This document shows, in pieces, positions 56,791 through 64,000 of a stretch of DNA of 64,000 bases. The stretch covers positions 1 to 64,000 of the forward strand of contig NZ_JAGSNF010000021.1 in assembly GCF_018139485.1 (NCBI RefSeq). The letters are read 5' to 3'. Positions within the stretch are counted from its first letter, which is position 1, and each line of letters opens with the position of its first letter. Under the pieces are notes generated by a model. It was given only the letters and a program-made list of their open reading frames with translations, did not search any database and was not told the origin of the DNA. This DNA is from Phycicoccus avicenniae (GTDB lineage Bacteria > Actinomycetota > Actinomycetes > Actinomycetales > Dermatophilaceae). The translations under genes and the position numbers were made by a program.

Positions 56791-57291
56791 TCAGCGCCCG
56801 ACCCGGCCCCCGAGCCGCTCGCGCGCGGTCTCCCCCCGGCGCCGAGCCGGCACCACCCCGGCGAGGTCGGCGAGCCCGAACGGTCGCGGTCCGGCGTAGA
56901 GGCTCTCGACGCCCTGGTCGGCGAGGTCGTACGTCTCGTGCCACAGCGTCACCGCGTCCGGGTCGTCGGCCGCCGCCCGGTAGAAGGCGAGCCACGCCGG
57001 CCGGTGCTCGCGCTGCACGGCGTTCGCGTAGGCGTAGATCTGTTCCGTCGAGCGCCACCACTGGATCATCGTGACGCCGGAGAGTCCGAGCGTCGTGCGA
57101 CTGCCGAGGTAGCCGAGGTCCTCGGCCTCGCCACGGGCCGCGGCCACCCGGTTGCGCTCGAGCTCGGCGATCATCCGGCCCATGGGGGCTCCGGCCGCTC
57201 GGACGGTGCGCACGTGCCACGGCTTGTGCACCCGCAGGCCGATGAGGAAGAGGGCCAGGGGCCCGTCGTAGGCGTGGGTCACGCGGTCCAT
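56791..57291 (-). CDS. DUF4188 family protein (monooxygenase-like)
   Basis: A 166-residue protein with the DUF4188 pattern (LALFLIGLRVHKPWHVRTV, TTLGLSGVTMIQWWRSTEQIYAYA, WLAFYRAA). Family relatives include heme-containing phenylacetaldoxime dehydratase-like proteins. It is divergent from a MerR gene with a symmetric operator between, so it is probably that regulator's target. Confidence 0.8.
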   Translation of the reverse strand: MDRVTHAYDGPLALFLIGLRVHKPWHVRTVRAAGAPMGRMIAELERNRVAAARGEAEDLGYLGSRTTLGLSGVTMIQWWRSTEQIYAYANAVQREHRPAWLAFYRAAADDPDAVTLWHETYDLADQGVESLYAGPRPFGLADLAGVVPARRRGETARERLGGRVGR

Positions 57292-57303
57292 CGTCCACTC
57301 CGT

Positions 57304-57353
57304 CGGATAGTGTCGCTATCTGTCATGGCCATGATGGAGAGTGGCACTATCCG
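57304..57353. promoter_or_regulatory. 50-bp imperfect palindrome between DUF4188 and merR genes
   Basis: Two inverted 15-bp elements (57306-57320 and 57337-57351; GATAGTG-x-C-x-CT-x-TC) flank a perfect 12-bp palindrome TCATGGCCATGA (57323-57334). The whole 57304-57353 block is symmetric about 57328.5 with 5 mismatched pairs. It fits a MerR-type operator serving both promoters. Confidence 0.65.
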
Positions 57354-57370
57354 ATGTCAAGGGGTCGCCG

Positions 57371-57970
57371 ATGCGGATCTCCCAGCTCGCCGAGCGGACC
57401 GACGTCCCGGTCCACACGCTGAAGTACTACCTCCGCGAGGGCCTGCTCATGCCGGGCGTCGCGACGAGCCGCACCCGGGCGGAGTACGACGAGGACCACG
57501 TCCGCCGCGTGCACCTCCTCCGGGCGCTCGTGGAGCACGCCGGCGTCGGCATCGACGGCGCCCGCCGGGTCGTCGCCGCCCTGGAGGACCCGCCCGGGAC
57601 GCGCGCGGAGCTGCTCGGCGTGGCCCAGCGCACCGTCCCTGCGACCGGTGGGGACGCCGAGGTCTCCGACGAGGTCCGCGAGCTCGTCGCGGACCTCGGC
57701 TGGACGGTCGAGCCGGACGGACCGTGGATGCGCTCGCTCACCGCCACCGTCGGCGCGGCGCGCGCGGCGGGCCTGCACCTCGAGCACCGGCGGCTCGTGG
57801 AGTACGCGCACGCGGCCCGGGACGTCGCCGAGGTGGACCTCGACCTCACGGAGGACGCCGAGGACGCGGCGGCGGCCGTGCGCACGGTGGTGCTCGGCAC
57901 GGCGCTGCTCGACCCGGTGCTCATCGCGCTCCGCCGCGTCGCCCAGGAGGCCGTGAGCCGCGAGCGCTGA
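57371..57970 (+). CDS. MerR family transcriptional regulator
   Basis: A 199-residue regulator with an N-terminal MerR winged helix (ISQLAERTDVPVHTLKYYLREGLL) and a long variable C-terminus with no Cys metal site, so the inducer is probably organic. It is divergent from DUF4188 and probably binds the 50-bp palindrome. Confidence 0.87.
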   Translation: MRISQLAERTDVPVHTLKYYLREGLLMPGVATSRTRAEYDEDHVRRVHLLRALVEHAGVGIDGARRVVAALEDPPGTRAELLGVAQRTVPATGGDAEVSDEVRELVADLGWTVEPDGPWMRSLTATVGAARAAGLHLEHRRLVEYAHAARDVAEVDLDLTEDAEDAAAAVRTVVLGTALLDPVLIALRRVAQEAVSRER

Positions 57971-57995
57971 GCACGGGCCACACGGACACGTCGAA

Positions 57996-58023
57996 GGGCC
58001 CGGGCGGGGGGGCCCGGGCGGGG
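57996..58023. repeat. Tandem 14-bp, 100% GC duplication
   Basis: GGGCCCGGGCGGGG occurs twice in direct contact (57996-58009, 58010-58023). It lies where a tRNA terminator would be expected and may be a terminator duplication or an assembly artefact. Confidence 0.7.
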
Positions 58024-58029
58024 ACCGCT

Positions 58030-58103
58030 GTTTCCCCCCCCGGGTTGGAACCCCCGCCTCCCCCCTGAGAGGGCGGCGTGCTAGGCCACTACACAACGGG
58101 GCC
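58030..58103 (-). pseudogene. tRNA-Glu (anticodon CTC), 3' half degenerate
   Basis: The 5' half is a good tRNA-Glu (minus strand: acceptor GGCCCCG, D arm, anticodon loop CTCTCAG). The 3' half is damaged: one mismatch in the anticodon stem, T-loop TTCCAA instead of TTCGA, no T-stem pairing, a G run in place of the acceptor 3' strand, and no CCA. It is either a pseudo-tRNA or a sequence error; read support is needed. The 3' boundary is approximate. Confidence 0.65.
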
Positions 58104-58201
58104 AGGGTGTCGTCCGGTCACGCTGACGTGCCGGGCAACGGGAGAGAACCTTACCGAACGGCGGGGATTTCTCCGAATCGTCCCCGGCGGGCCGGGGGCG
58201 A

Positions 58202-58276
58202 TGGCTGGGGTACCAGGACTCGAACCTAGAACGGATGAACCAGAATCACCTGTGTTGCCAATTACACCATACCCCA
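58202..58276 (-). tRNA. tRNA-Gln (anticodon CTG)
   Basis: An intact 75-nt cloverleaf on the minus strand: acceptor TGGGGTA/TACCCCA, anticodon loop TTCTGGT, T loop TTCGAGT, and encoded CCA. It is next to gltX and tRNA-Glu, a usual actinobacterial cluster. Confidence 0.95.
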
Positions 58277-58361
58277 AGGGGTATACCGCCGGTTCCTGTG
58301 ACCAGGCCGGGCGGCGAACCGAGACGCGATACTACCGGGCCCGACCGGGCCGCCCAAATCG

Positions 58362-59120
58362 TCAGGAGGCGAGACCGGACGGGCCGGCGACGAGGTCGAC
58401 GACGCCCTCCAGGCCCGTGACGACCGGGATCCCCCGGGCCCGCACGAGCCGCAGCCCGCGCTCGTCCGGCGCCCCGTCGCGCACGAGCCACGCGGCGCGC
58501 AGGCCGGCGTCGCTCGCCCCGAGCGGGTCGTTCGAGAGCTCGTCCCCGACGTACAGGGTGCGCGCCGGGTCGGCGCCCAGGCGGTGGCACGCCTCGACGT
58601 AGGCCCGCTCGTCGGGCTTGCCGTAGCCGAGGGTGTCCCGGGTGCACACGACGTCGAAGAGGTCACCGAGCCCGCACGCCCGCATCTTGCGTCCCGTGTA
58701 CTCCGCGGAGGAGTTCGTGAGGACGCCGACCGCGACGCCCTGCCCACGGAGGGCCGTCACCGTCGGTCGGACGTCGTCGAAGGCCCGCAGGCCCCCGAGG
58801 AAGCGGTGCTCGTAGTGCTCCTCGAACGCGTCCCACCAGTCCCGGTCGACCGGCTGGTCGAGCCAGTGCGCGAGCTCGGTGACGCGGGCGCGACGCATCT
58901 CGTCGAACTCGATCTCGCCGCGGGTGTAGGCCGTGAAGTGGCCCTCGGGGTCGCTGCGGAAGCGGACGCCCGCGTCGGCGAGGCGGTCCGGGTCGGCGTC
59001 CGGCCAGAGCGCGGCGGCCGCGGCGGCGCCGGCCGCGTGCATCGCCGACCGGGTGTCGTAGACCGTGTCGTCGGCGTCGAGGAGGACGGCCTGGACCTCC
59101 GGTCCCGGGACGGCGCTCAC
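58362..59120 (-). CDS. HAD family hydrolase
   Basis: A 252-residue haloacid-dehalogenase-type phosphatase. Motif I is LLDADDTVYD, motif II VLTNSSAEY, motif III GKPDERAY, and motif IV VGDELSNDPLGA. The substrate is unknown. GTG 59120 overlaps the gltX stop by 4 bases. Confidence 0.88.
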   Translation of the reverse strand: MSAVPGPEVQAVLLDADDTVYDTRSAMHAAGAAAAAALWPDADPDRLADAGVRFRSDPEGHFTAYTRGEIEFDEMRRARVTELAHWLDQPVDRDWWDAFEEHYEHRFLGGLRAFDDVRPTVTALRGQGVAVGVLTNSSAEYTGRKMRACGLGDLFDVVCTRDTLGYGKPDERAYVEACHRLGADPARTLYVGDELSNDPLGASDAGLRAAWLVRDGAPDERGLRLVRARGIPVVTGLEGVVDLVAGPSGLAS

Positions 59121-60634
59121 AGCGACGCCCGGAGCACGGCGAGCCGGGTCAGCGTGGACGCCTTACCGAGGATCTCCATCGACTCGAAGAGCGGCGGACT
59201 GACCCGCCGCCCGGACACCGCCGTGCGCAGCGGCCCGAACGCGAACTTCGGCTTGATGCCGAGCCCGTCGACGACCGCCTCGCGCAGGGCGCCCTCGACG
59301 GCCTCCGCCGTCCACGCGTCGTCGCCGATGCCGGTGAGGGCGGCCGTCGCGGCGTCGAGGACGTCACCCGCGTCGTCCTTGAGCTGCGCGCGGGCGTCGT
59401 CGGCGACCTCGACCCGGTCGTCGGCGACGTAGAACGGCCCGACGAGGTCGCTCGCCTCGGTGAGGTGGGCGATCCGGGTCTGGACGAGGTCGGCGACCTT
59501 CTCCAGCCGGTCGAGCTCCTCGAGCGTCGGGGTGTCACCGAGGACCCCGTCGGTCTGGAGGAACGGCAGGAGGCGGGAGGCGAAGTCCTGGAGGTCGAGG
59601 GCGCGGATGTGGACGCCGTTGATCCAGTCGAGCTTCTTGAGGTCGAAGATCGGGCCGACCGGGTTGACCTCGGACCAGTCGAAGCGCTGCGAGAACTCGT
59701 CGAAGGTGAACACCTCGACGTCGTTTCCCTCGGCGTCCTGGGCCGGCGGGTAGGCGAGCAGGCCGAGGAAGTTCACGAGCGCCTCGGGCAGGTAGCCCTC
59801 CTCCTGGAACCAGGTGAGCCTGGCCTCGGGGTTCTTGCGCTTGCTGATCTTGCTCTTGTTCTCGTTGCGCAGCAGCGGCATGTGCGCGAAGCGGGGCGGC
59901 TCGACGCCGAACCAGCGGTAGAGCAGGAGGTGCTTCGGGGTGGAGCTGACCCACTCCTCGCCGCGGACGACGTGGGTGATGCCCATCTCGGTGTCGTCGA
60001 CGACGACGGCGAGGTGGTACGTCGGGAAGCCGTCGGCCTTGAGGATCACCTGGTCGTCGGGCCGCGGGGCGGACATCCGCCCCCGGACGAGGTCGTCGAA
60101 GTGCAGCTCGACGTCGTCGGGTACGAGCATCCGCACGACGGGCTGCTCGCTGAAGCCCGGCAGGGCCCGCCGCTCCTCCTCGGTCCTGCCGTGGCAGAGC
60201 CGGTCGTAGCCGGTCGGCTCCTTGAGCCGCTGCTGCTCGGCGCGCATCTCGGCGAGGCGCTCGGTCGAGCACCAGCAGTGGTAGGCGTGCCCGTCGGCGA
60301 GGAGGCGCTCGACGTACGGGCGGTACGTCGTGAGGCGCTCGCTCTGCCGGTACGGCGCCGCCGGCCCCCCGACGTCCGGCCCCTCGTCCCAGCCGAGGCC
60401 GAGCCAGCGCAGGGTGTCGAAGACCTGCTGCTCGGAGTCCTCACGGAACCGGCTGCGGTCGGTGTCCTCGATGCGGAGGACGAACCGTCCGCCCTGCTGG
60501 CGTGCGAAGGCGAGGTTGAACAGCGACATGTACGCCGTCCCGACGTGCGGGTCGCCGGTCGGCGAGGGCGCGACGCGGAGGCGGACGGTGCCGGGCAGGT
60601 CGCCGGCGGGGCTCGTGGGGGTGTGCTCGGTCAT
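59117..60634 (-). CDS. gltX: Glutamyl-tRNA synthetase
   Basis: A 505-residue class I synthetase. The HIGH motif is in SPTGDPHVGTAY, LRIEDTD follows, and the KMSKS loop is KISKRKNPEARL. In most actinobacteria it also charges tRNA-Gln with Glu, corrected by GatCAB, which fits the adjacent tRNA-Gln and tRNA-Glu genes. Confidence 0.96.
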   Translation of the reverse strand: MTEHTPTSPAGDLPGTVRLRVAPSPTGDPHVGTAYMSLFNLAFARQQGGRFVLRIEDTDRSRFREDSEQQVFDTLRWLGLGWDEGPDVGGPAAPYRQSERLTTYRPYVERLLADGHAYHCWCSTERLAEMRAEQQRLKEPTGYDRLCHGRTEEERRALPGFSEQPVVRMLVPDDVELHFDDLVRGRMSAPRPDDQVILKADGFPTYHLAVVVDDTEMGITHVVRGEEWVSSTPKHLLLYRWFGVEPPRFAHMPLLRNENKSKISKRKNPEARLTWFQEEGYLPEALVNFLGLLAYPPAQDAEGNDVEVFTFDEFSQRFDWSEVNPVGPIFDLKKLDWINGVHIRALDLQDFASRLLPFLQTDGVLGDTPTLEELDRLEKVADLVQTRIAHLTEASDLVGPFYVADDRVEVADDARAQLKDDAGDVLDAATAALTGIGDDAWTAEAVEGALREAVVDGLGIKPKFAFGPLRTAVSGRRVSPPLFESMEILGKASTLTRLAVLRASL

Positions 60635-60761
60635 GATGCGCCCAGCGTAGTGACGCGGCGGTCACGCCGGTGCCGGGGTTGCTCGCGGCGGGACGGGCTC
60701 GTGTCCCCGTCCTGCGCGAGCGACCCCGTCCGACCCGGGAGGTCGGGTCCGGTCGGGGCGC

Positions 60762-61034
60762 TCAGCGCTCGTCGTCGGCGGGCGTCACGGCGTCGGGGTC
60801 GACGGTCGGGGACCCCTCGTCCTCGCCGTCCTTGACGTCGTCGATCTCGTCGACGACCCGCTGCCTCTCGGACGGGTCCATCTCGACCCCGGCCTCGTCG
60901 AGACCCTCGTCGACGGCCTCGTCGATCGTGTCCTTCTCGGCGCTGTACTCCCACGACGTCGCCTCGTCGACGACGTTCTGGGCGGCCTCGGCGGCGGCGT
61001 CCTGCTCCTGCGGGGTGTCGGCGTGCTCGCTCAC
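60762..61034 (-). CDS. Acidic hypothetical protein
   Basis: A 90-residue Asp/Glu-rich helical protein (VVDEATSWEYSAEKDTIDEAV, ERQRVVDEIDDVKDGEDEG). No domain recognised. GTG 61034 has a strong GAGGAGGA site. It stands alone between gltX and the FAH gene. Confidence 0.65.
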   Translation of the reverse strand: MSEHADTPQEQDAAAEAAQNVVDEATSWEYSAEKDTIDEAVDEGLDEAGVEMDPSERQRVVDEIDDVKDGEDEGSPTVDPDAVTPADDER

Positions 61035-61131
61035 GGTTCCTCCTCGGTGCGGGGCCCGCCGGTGCGGGCGGTCGCCTCCACCGTAGGCACAGGTCAGAGG
61101 GGGTGTGCGCGGGAGGGGCGGACCGGGGCCC

Positions 61132-61902
61132 TCAGTGTCGGACGACGGGGTTGGCGAGCACGCCGATCTGCTCGACCTCGACCTCCACCCGCTGGCCCGC
61201 GACCATCGGCCCGACGCCCGCGGGGGTCCCGGTGAGGATGACGTCCCCGGGCAGGAGGGTGAACGCCTTGGACGCGTAGGAGACCAGCGCCCCCACGCCG
61301 TGCACCATGTCGGCCGTCGTGCCGTCCTGGACGGTCTCGCCGTCCAGCCGGGCCATGACACCGAGGTCGCTCACGTCGAGGTCCGTCTCGACCCACGGAC
61401 CCAGCGGGGTGAAGGTGTCGAAGCCCTTGGCACGGGCCCACTGGCCGTCGGTCCGCTGCAGGTCGCGGGCCGTCACGTCGTTGGCGCACGTGTAGCCGAA
61501 GACGACCCCGAGTGCGTCGTCGGGCTCGACGTCCTTGCACATGCGGCCGATGACGACGGCCAGCTCGGCCTCGTAGCTGACCTCGGAGGTCTGCGGGGGC
61601 AGGACGACCGGGTCCCCGGGCCCGACGACCGAGGTGTTCGGGACGAGGAACATCAGCGGCTCCTCCGGGACCTCGGTGCCCATCTCGGCGGCGTGGTCGG
61701 CGTAGTTGCGGCCGATACCGATGACCTTGCTCCGCGGGATGACGGGGGCGAGCAGCCGGACGTCCTCGACGAGGTGGGTGGCGCCCGTCAGCTCGATCCG
61801 CTGGTACAGCGGATCGCCCGTGACCTCGGCGATCTTCTCCCCCGTGCCGTCGACCAGGCCGTAGACGGGGTCGTCCCCGGTGGTGAACCTCGCGATGCGC
61901 AT
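61132..61902 (-). CDS. Fumarylacetoacetate hydrolase family protein
   Basis: A 256-residue FAH-fold protein (IGIGRNYADHAAEMG, EVSYEAELAVVIGRM, GYTCANDVTARDLQ, LTGTPAGVGPM). The Glu metal ligands are present. Members hydrolyse or decarboxylate acylpyruvates; the specific substrate is unknown. It probably has a leaderless start. Confidence 0.92.
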   Translation of the reverse strand: MRIARFTTGDDPVYGLVDGTGEKIAEVTGDPLYQRIELTGATHLVEDVRLLAPVIPRSKVIGIGRNYADHAAEMGTEVPEEPLMFLVPNTSVVGPGDPVVLPPQTSEVSYEAELAVVIGRMCKDVEPDDALGVVFGYTCANDVTARDLQRTDGQWARAKGFDTFTPLGPWVETDLDVSDLGVMARLDGETVQDGTTADMVHGVGALVSYASKAFTLLPGDVILTGTPAGVGPMVAGQRVEVEVEQIGVLANPVVRH

Positions 61903-61908
61903 ACGAGC

Positions 61909-61914
61909 AGCCTA
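61909..61914 (-). promoter_or_regulatory. -10 box TAGGCT, leaderless start of FAH gene
   Basis: TAGGCT on the minus strand ends 6 bases before ATG 61902. Confidence 0.55.
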
Positions 61915-61922
61915 CGGCCGCG

Positions 61923-62825
61923 TCAGCCCCCGACTCCCGCCGCCTCCGCGGCGGTGGCGACCTCGCCGGCGACGACGGCGGCCCCCTCACCCGTGAGGTG
62001 GATGTCCCGGTCGGAGCAGATGAAGGTGAGCGTGCAGACCTGCGCGACGTTCGTCGGCACCTCCTGTCCCCCGAGCTGCGTCGGGGTCTCGTCGTCGAGG
62101 GCGAAGGCGTCGGCGAGCGGGACGTACCGCGCCCCGGACCCGCCCGCGGCCGCCTCGACGGCCGCGTCGAGGGCGTCGAAACCCTCGGTCGCCGCGTCGA
62201 GCTGCGCGGCGCCCTCGCCGAGGTAGCCGGCCGCGAGGAAGGGGTTGTAGTACCCGACGACGAGGACCGGCACGCCGGGCCCGGCCGCCGCGCTGAGCCG
62301 CTCGAGGATGGCCGGGAGGTTCTCCTCGACGGTCGCGACCCCGTCGGTGACGCACGGCCCGTCCACGCTGAGCTCCGGGCCCACGCAGCCCAGCAGGTCG
62401 TTGCCGCCGATGTCGATCGTCACGAGCGCCACGTCGTCCCGCTCTCGGAGCAGCCGCTCGGCCTGCTCGAGCTGGCTCCCCGCCTCGTAGTCGCACAGCC
62501 CTCCGTCGAGCAGGGTCTGCGTCGACTCCCCGCTGCACGACAGGTTCTCGACCTCGAGGTCGGCCCCGTCGAGCAGGTTCGCCGCGAGCGCCGGGTAGGC
62601 ACTGTCCCGCAGCTCGGTCCCGCCCGGCTGGTACCCGGCGGCCAGCGAGTCGCCCAGCGCGAGGTAGGTGGGACCACCCGCCTCGGTCTCGGTGGCGGAC
62701 GGGCTCGGGCTCGCGGCCGTCGTCGTCGGCGTCGACGGGGCGGCGCTGTCGTCCTCCGCCTCGCCGCTGCACCCCGCGAGGAGGAGCGCGGCGACGGCGG
62801 CGGATGCGGTGAGCAGGCGGGTCAC
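61923..62825 (-). CDS. SGNH/GDSL hydrolase lipoprotein
   Basis: A 300-residue lipoprotein with lipobox LLAGC (Cys ~19), a Ser/Thr/Pro linker, and an SGNH hydrolase domain: YLALGDSLAAG (Ser), IDIGGNDLLGC (Asn), SDRDIHLTGEG (Asp/His). It is a second SGNH protein in the window but differs from the pilin-signal one at 44.6 kb in anchoring. The substrate is unknown. Confidence 0.88.
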   Translation of the reverse strand: MTRLLTASAAVAALLLAGCSGEAEDDSAAPSTPTTTAASPSPSATETEAGGPTYLALGDSLAAGYQPGGTELRDSAYPALAANLLDGADLEVENLSCSGESTQTLLDGGLCDYEAGSQLEQAERLLRERDDVALVTIDIGGNDLLGCVGPELSVDGPCVTDGVATVEENLPAILERLSAAAGPGVPVLVVGYYNPFLAAGYLGEGAAQLDAATEGFDALDAAVEAAAGGSGARYVPLADAFALDDETPTQLGGQEVPTNVAQVCTLTFICSDRDIHLTGEGAAVVAGEVATAAEAAGVGG

Positions 62826-62908
62826 GGGGGTCCTCCGGGATGTCGGGCGTCGTCCGACCTCAACGTACGAGGTCCGCGCCGCGTTTCCGGCCCCGGTCCG
62901 CGGGGTCG

Positions 62909-62914
62909 TACCGT
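62909..62914 (+). promoter_or_regulatory. -10 box TACCGT, leaderless start of DNA glycosylase-like gene
   Basis: TACCGT, 7 bases before ATG 62922. Confidence 0.5.
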
Positions 62915-62921
62915 GGCGCCG

Positions 62922-63797
62922 ATGACCTGCCTCGACCGCGCCACGTGGACCGCCCGGGCGGCCGCCCACGCGGCCCGGGTCGATGCCGCCACGGCCGGGC
63001 ACCGGGAGCGCCGCGCCGACGGGCGTGCCCACCCCGTCGAGGACTTCCTCTTCCGCTACTACCGACACTCCCCCGCCAAGCTGCGGCGGTGGCACCCCGG
63101 CGCCGGGATCGTCCTCGCCGACGCGGCGGGGACCGAGCACGCCGGGTGGCGGCACTACCGGGTCGACGGGGACGAGGTGTCCGTCGACGTCCAGGGCTTC
63201 CTCGCCGAGCGCGGTCCGGCGGTGGCGTTCGTCCGGGAGCTGCTGACCGCGACCCTCTCGCGGCCGCCGCACCTCGGCTGCTTCGGGCTCCACGAGTGGG
63301 CGATGGTGCACCGGCTCCCGCAGGACGACGTCCGCCACCCCGGCTGGCCGCTGCGGCTCGGTCCGGAGGCCACCGACGACGTGCTCGAACGGCACACGGT
63401 CCGCTGCACGCACTTCGACGCCCACCGGTTCTTCACCGACAGCGCGGCCCCGCGCAACACCGTCACCCCCACCCGCGAGCGCCAGACCGCGCTGGAGCAG
63501 CCCGGGTGCCTCCATGCGGGGATGGACGTCTACAAATGGGCGTTCAAGCTCGCCCCTCTCGTCCCGAGCGACCTCACCGCGGACGCCTTCGAGCTCGCCC
63601 ACGAGATCCGGGTGCTCGACATGCGGGCCTCGCCGTACGACCTGCGCGACCTCGGCTACGAGCCGGTCATGGTCGAGACGGCCGAGGGCAAGGCCGAGTA
63701 CCTCGAACGACAGCGCGCCTTCACCGACCGCTCGAACGCCCTCCGGCGCCGGCTCCTCGACGTCCTCGAGGGATCGGTACGCACCTGCGCCCCCTGA
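62922..63797 (+). CDS. Actinobacterial 3-methyladenine DNA glycosylase-like protein
   Basis: A 291-residue protein resembling the actinobacterial family annotated as 3-methyladenine DNA glycosylase (FLFRYYRHSPAKLRRWHPG, LHEWAMVHR, CTHFDAHRFF, EQPGCLHAGMDVYKWAFKL). No helix-hairpin-helix signature is present, so the annotation is by family resemblance; activity is not established by motifs I can see. Confidence 0.7.
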   Translation: MTCLDRATWTARAAAHAARVDAATAGHRERRADGRAHPVEDFLFRYYRHSPAKLRRWHPGAGIVLADAAGTEHAGWRHYRVDGDEVSVDVQGFLAERGPAVAFVRELLTATLSRPPHLGCFGLHEWAMVHRLPQDDVRHPGWPLRLGPEATDDVLERHTVRCTHFDAHRFFTDSAAPRNTVTPTRERQTALEQPGCLHAGMDVYKWAFKLAPLVPSDLTADAFELAHEIRVLDMRASPYDLRDLGYEPVMVETAEGKAEYLERQRAFTDRSNALRRRLLDVLEGSVRTCAP

Positions 63798-63826
63798 ACG
63801 CCCACGCCGGTGCGAGCGTGGAGGTC

Positions 63827-64000
63827 ATGACCGTGACCGGACACGACACAGCCGAAGGCCCGAGCGTCCCCCCCGACCCCCGAGGAGGTGCGCACCGCCC
63901 GCAAGGCGGTCATCGCCTCCTCCGTCGGCAACGCCCTCGAGTGGTTCGACATCATCGTCTACTCGAGCTTCGCCGTCGTCATCAGCGAGCTGTTCTTCCC
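63827..64000 (+). pseudogene. MFS transporter (metabolite:H+ symporter family) 5' end, apparent frameshift; continues beyond window
   Basis: The segment RTARKAVIASSVGNALEWFD and the following hydrophobic run are the start of an MHS-family major facilitator. The ATG at 63827 (after GGAGG) reads MTVTGHDTAEGPSVP but then leaves frame at a run of seven C (63868-63874). With six C it would join smoothly to TPEEVRTARKAV. Without correction, the only start in the transporter frame is GTG 63888, which sits on top of its own GAGGAG. It is either a real frameshift, a phase-variable tract, or a sequence error. Confidence 0.65.

Overview
The window is 64 kb of a chromosome with very high GC and almost no non-coding space. 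GC-rich codon use, an lhr-nei pair, F420 (CofC) chemistry, an NdgR-type IclR regulator, DUF3046/DUF4233/DUF4188 proteins, a ClgR regulator and many leaderless -10 boxes (TANNNT) point to an actinobacterium. Gene content and order suggest Micrococcales, possibly Intrasporangiaceae; the family-level guess is inference. Nothing looks like a prophage, insertion sequence or CRISPR array. The window is mostly core genome with a few odd loci.

Layout. 1-9 kb: end of a SpoIID-like protein, an HTH-membrane-NBR1-Ig protein, DUF3046, an agmatine-deiminase-like protein with Ser at the catalytic Cys position, then lhr and nei. 9-20 kb: ftsK, an ion-channel-like gene with an altered filter, a divergent M19 dipeptidase, the rimO-pgsA-cinA-clgR cluster, and dapA-rnj. 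20-24 kb: thyA-folA, an enoyl-CoA hydratase, a His-rich GNAT enzyme and azlCD. 24-30 kb: dapB-cysG-cbiX (lysine/siroheme), a 45-residue ORF behind an unusual four-half-site promoter, pnp and rpsO. 30-35 kb: an ABC exporter, a HhH-GPD protein, a five-unit 29-bp repeat array in front of a HelD-type ATPase, and a lower-GC SRPBCC gene that looks acquired. 35-40 kb: a degenerate M48-like membrane protein, an aromatic amino acid decarboxylase-like enzyme, a VOC protein and lpdA.

40-47 kb is the cell-shape cluster mreB-mreC-mreD-PBP2 (no rodA follows), a pilin-signal SGNH hydrolase and a lipoprotein, then ndk, DUF4233 and an L7/L12-like membrane protein. 47-57 kb holds ddl, a divergent PLP enzyme, plsC-gpsA, cofC fused to a cold-shock-like domain, an HU with histone-H1-like tail, and leuCD with divergent ndgR. 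57-64 kb: a DUF4188/MerR divergent pair around a 50-bp palindrome, a degenerate tRNA-Glu and an intact tRNA-Gln, gltX, a HAD hydrolase, an FAH-family enzyme, a second SGNH lipoprotein, a DNA glycosylase-like protein and the start of an MFS transporter with an apparent frameshift.

Genes work together as envelope growth (mre/PBP2, ddl, dapA/dapB, ftsK, pgsA/plsC/gpsA), nucleotide and RNA metabolism (thyA-folA, ndk, pnp, rnj, gltX and tRNAs), and DNA repair (lhr, nei, HhH-GPD, glycosylase). No obvious new defence system is present. The strongest unexplained items are the 29-bp array before helD, the symmetric MerR operator, the internal leaderless promoter inside the cofC fusion, and several enzymes with one substituted catalytic residue.
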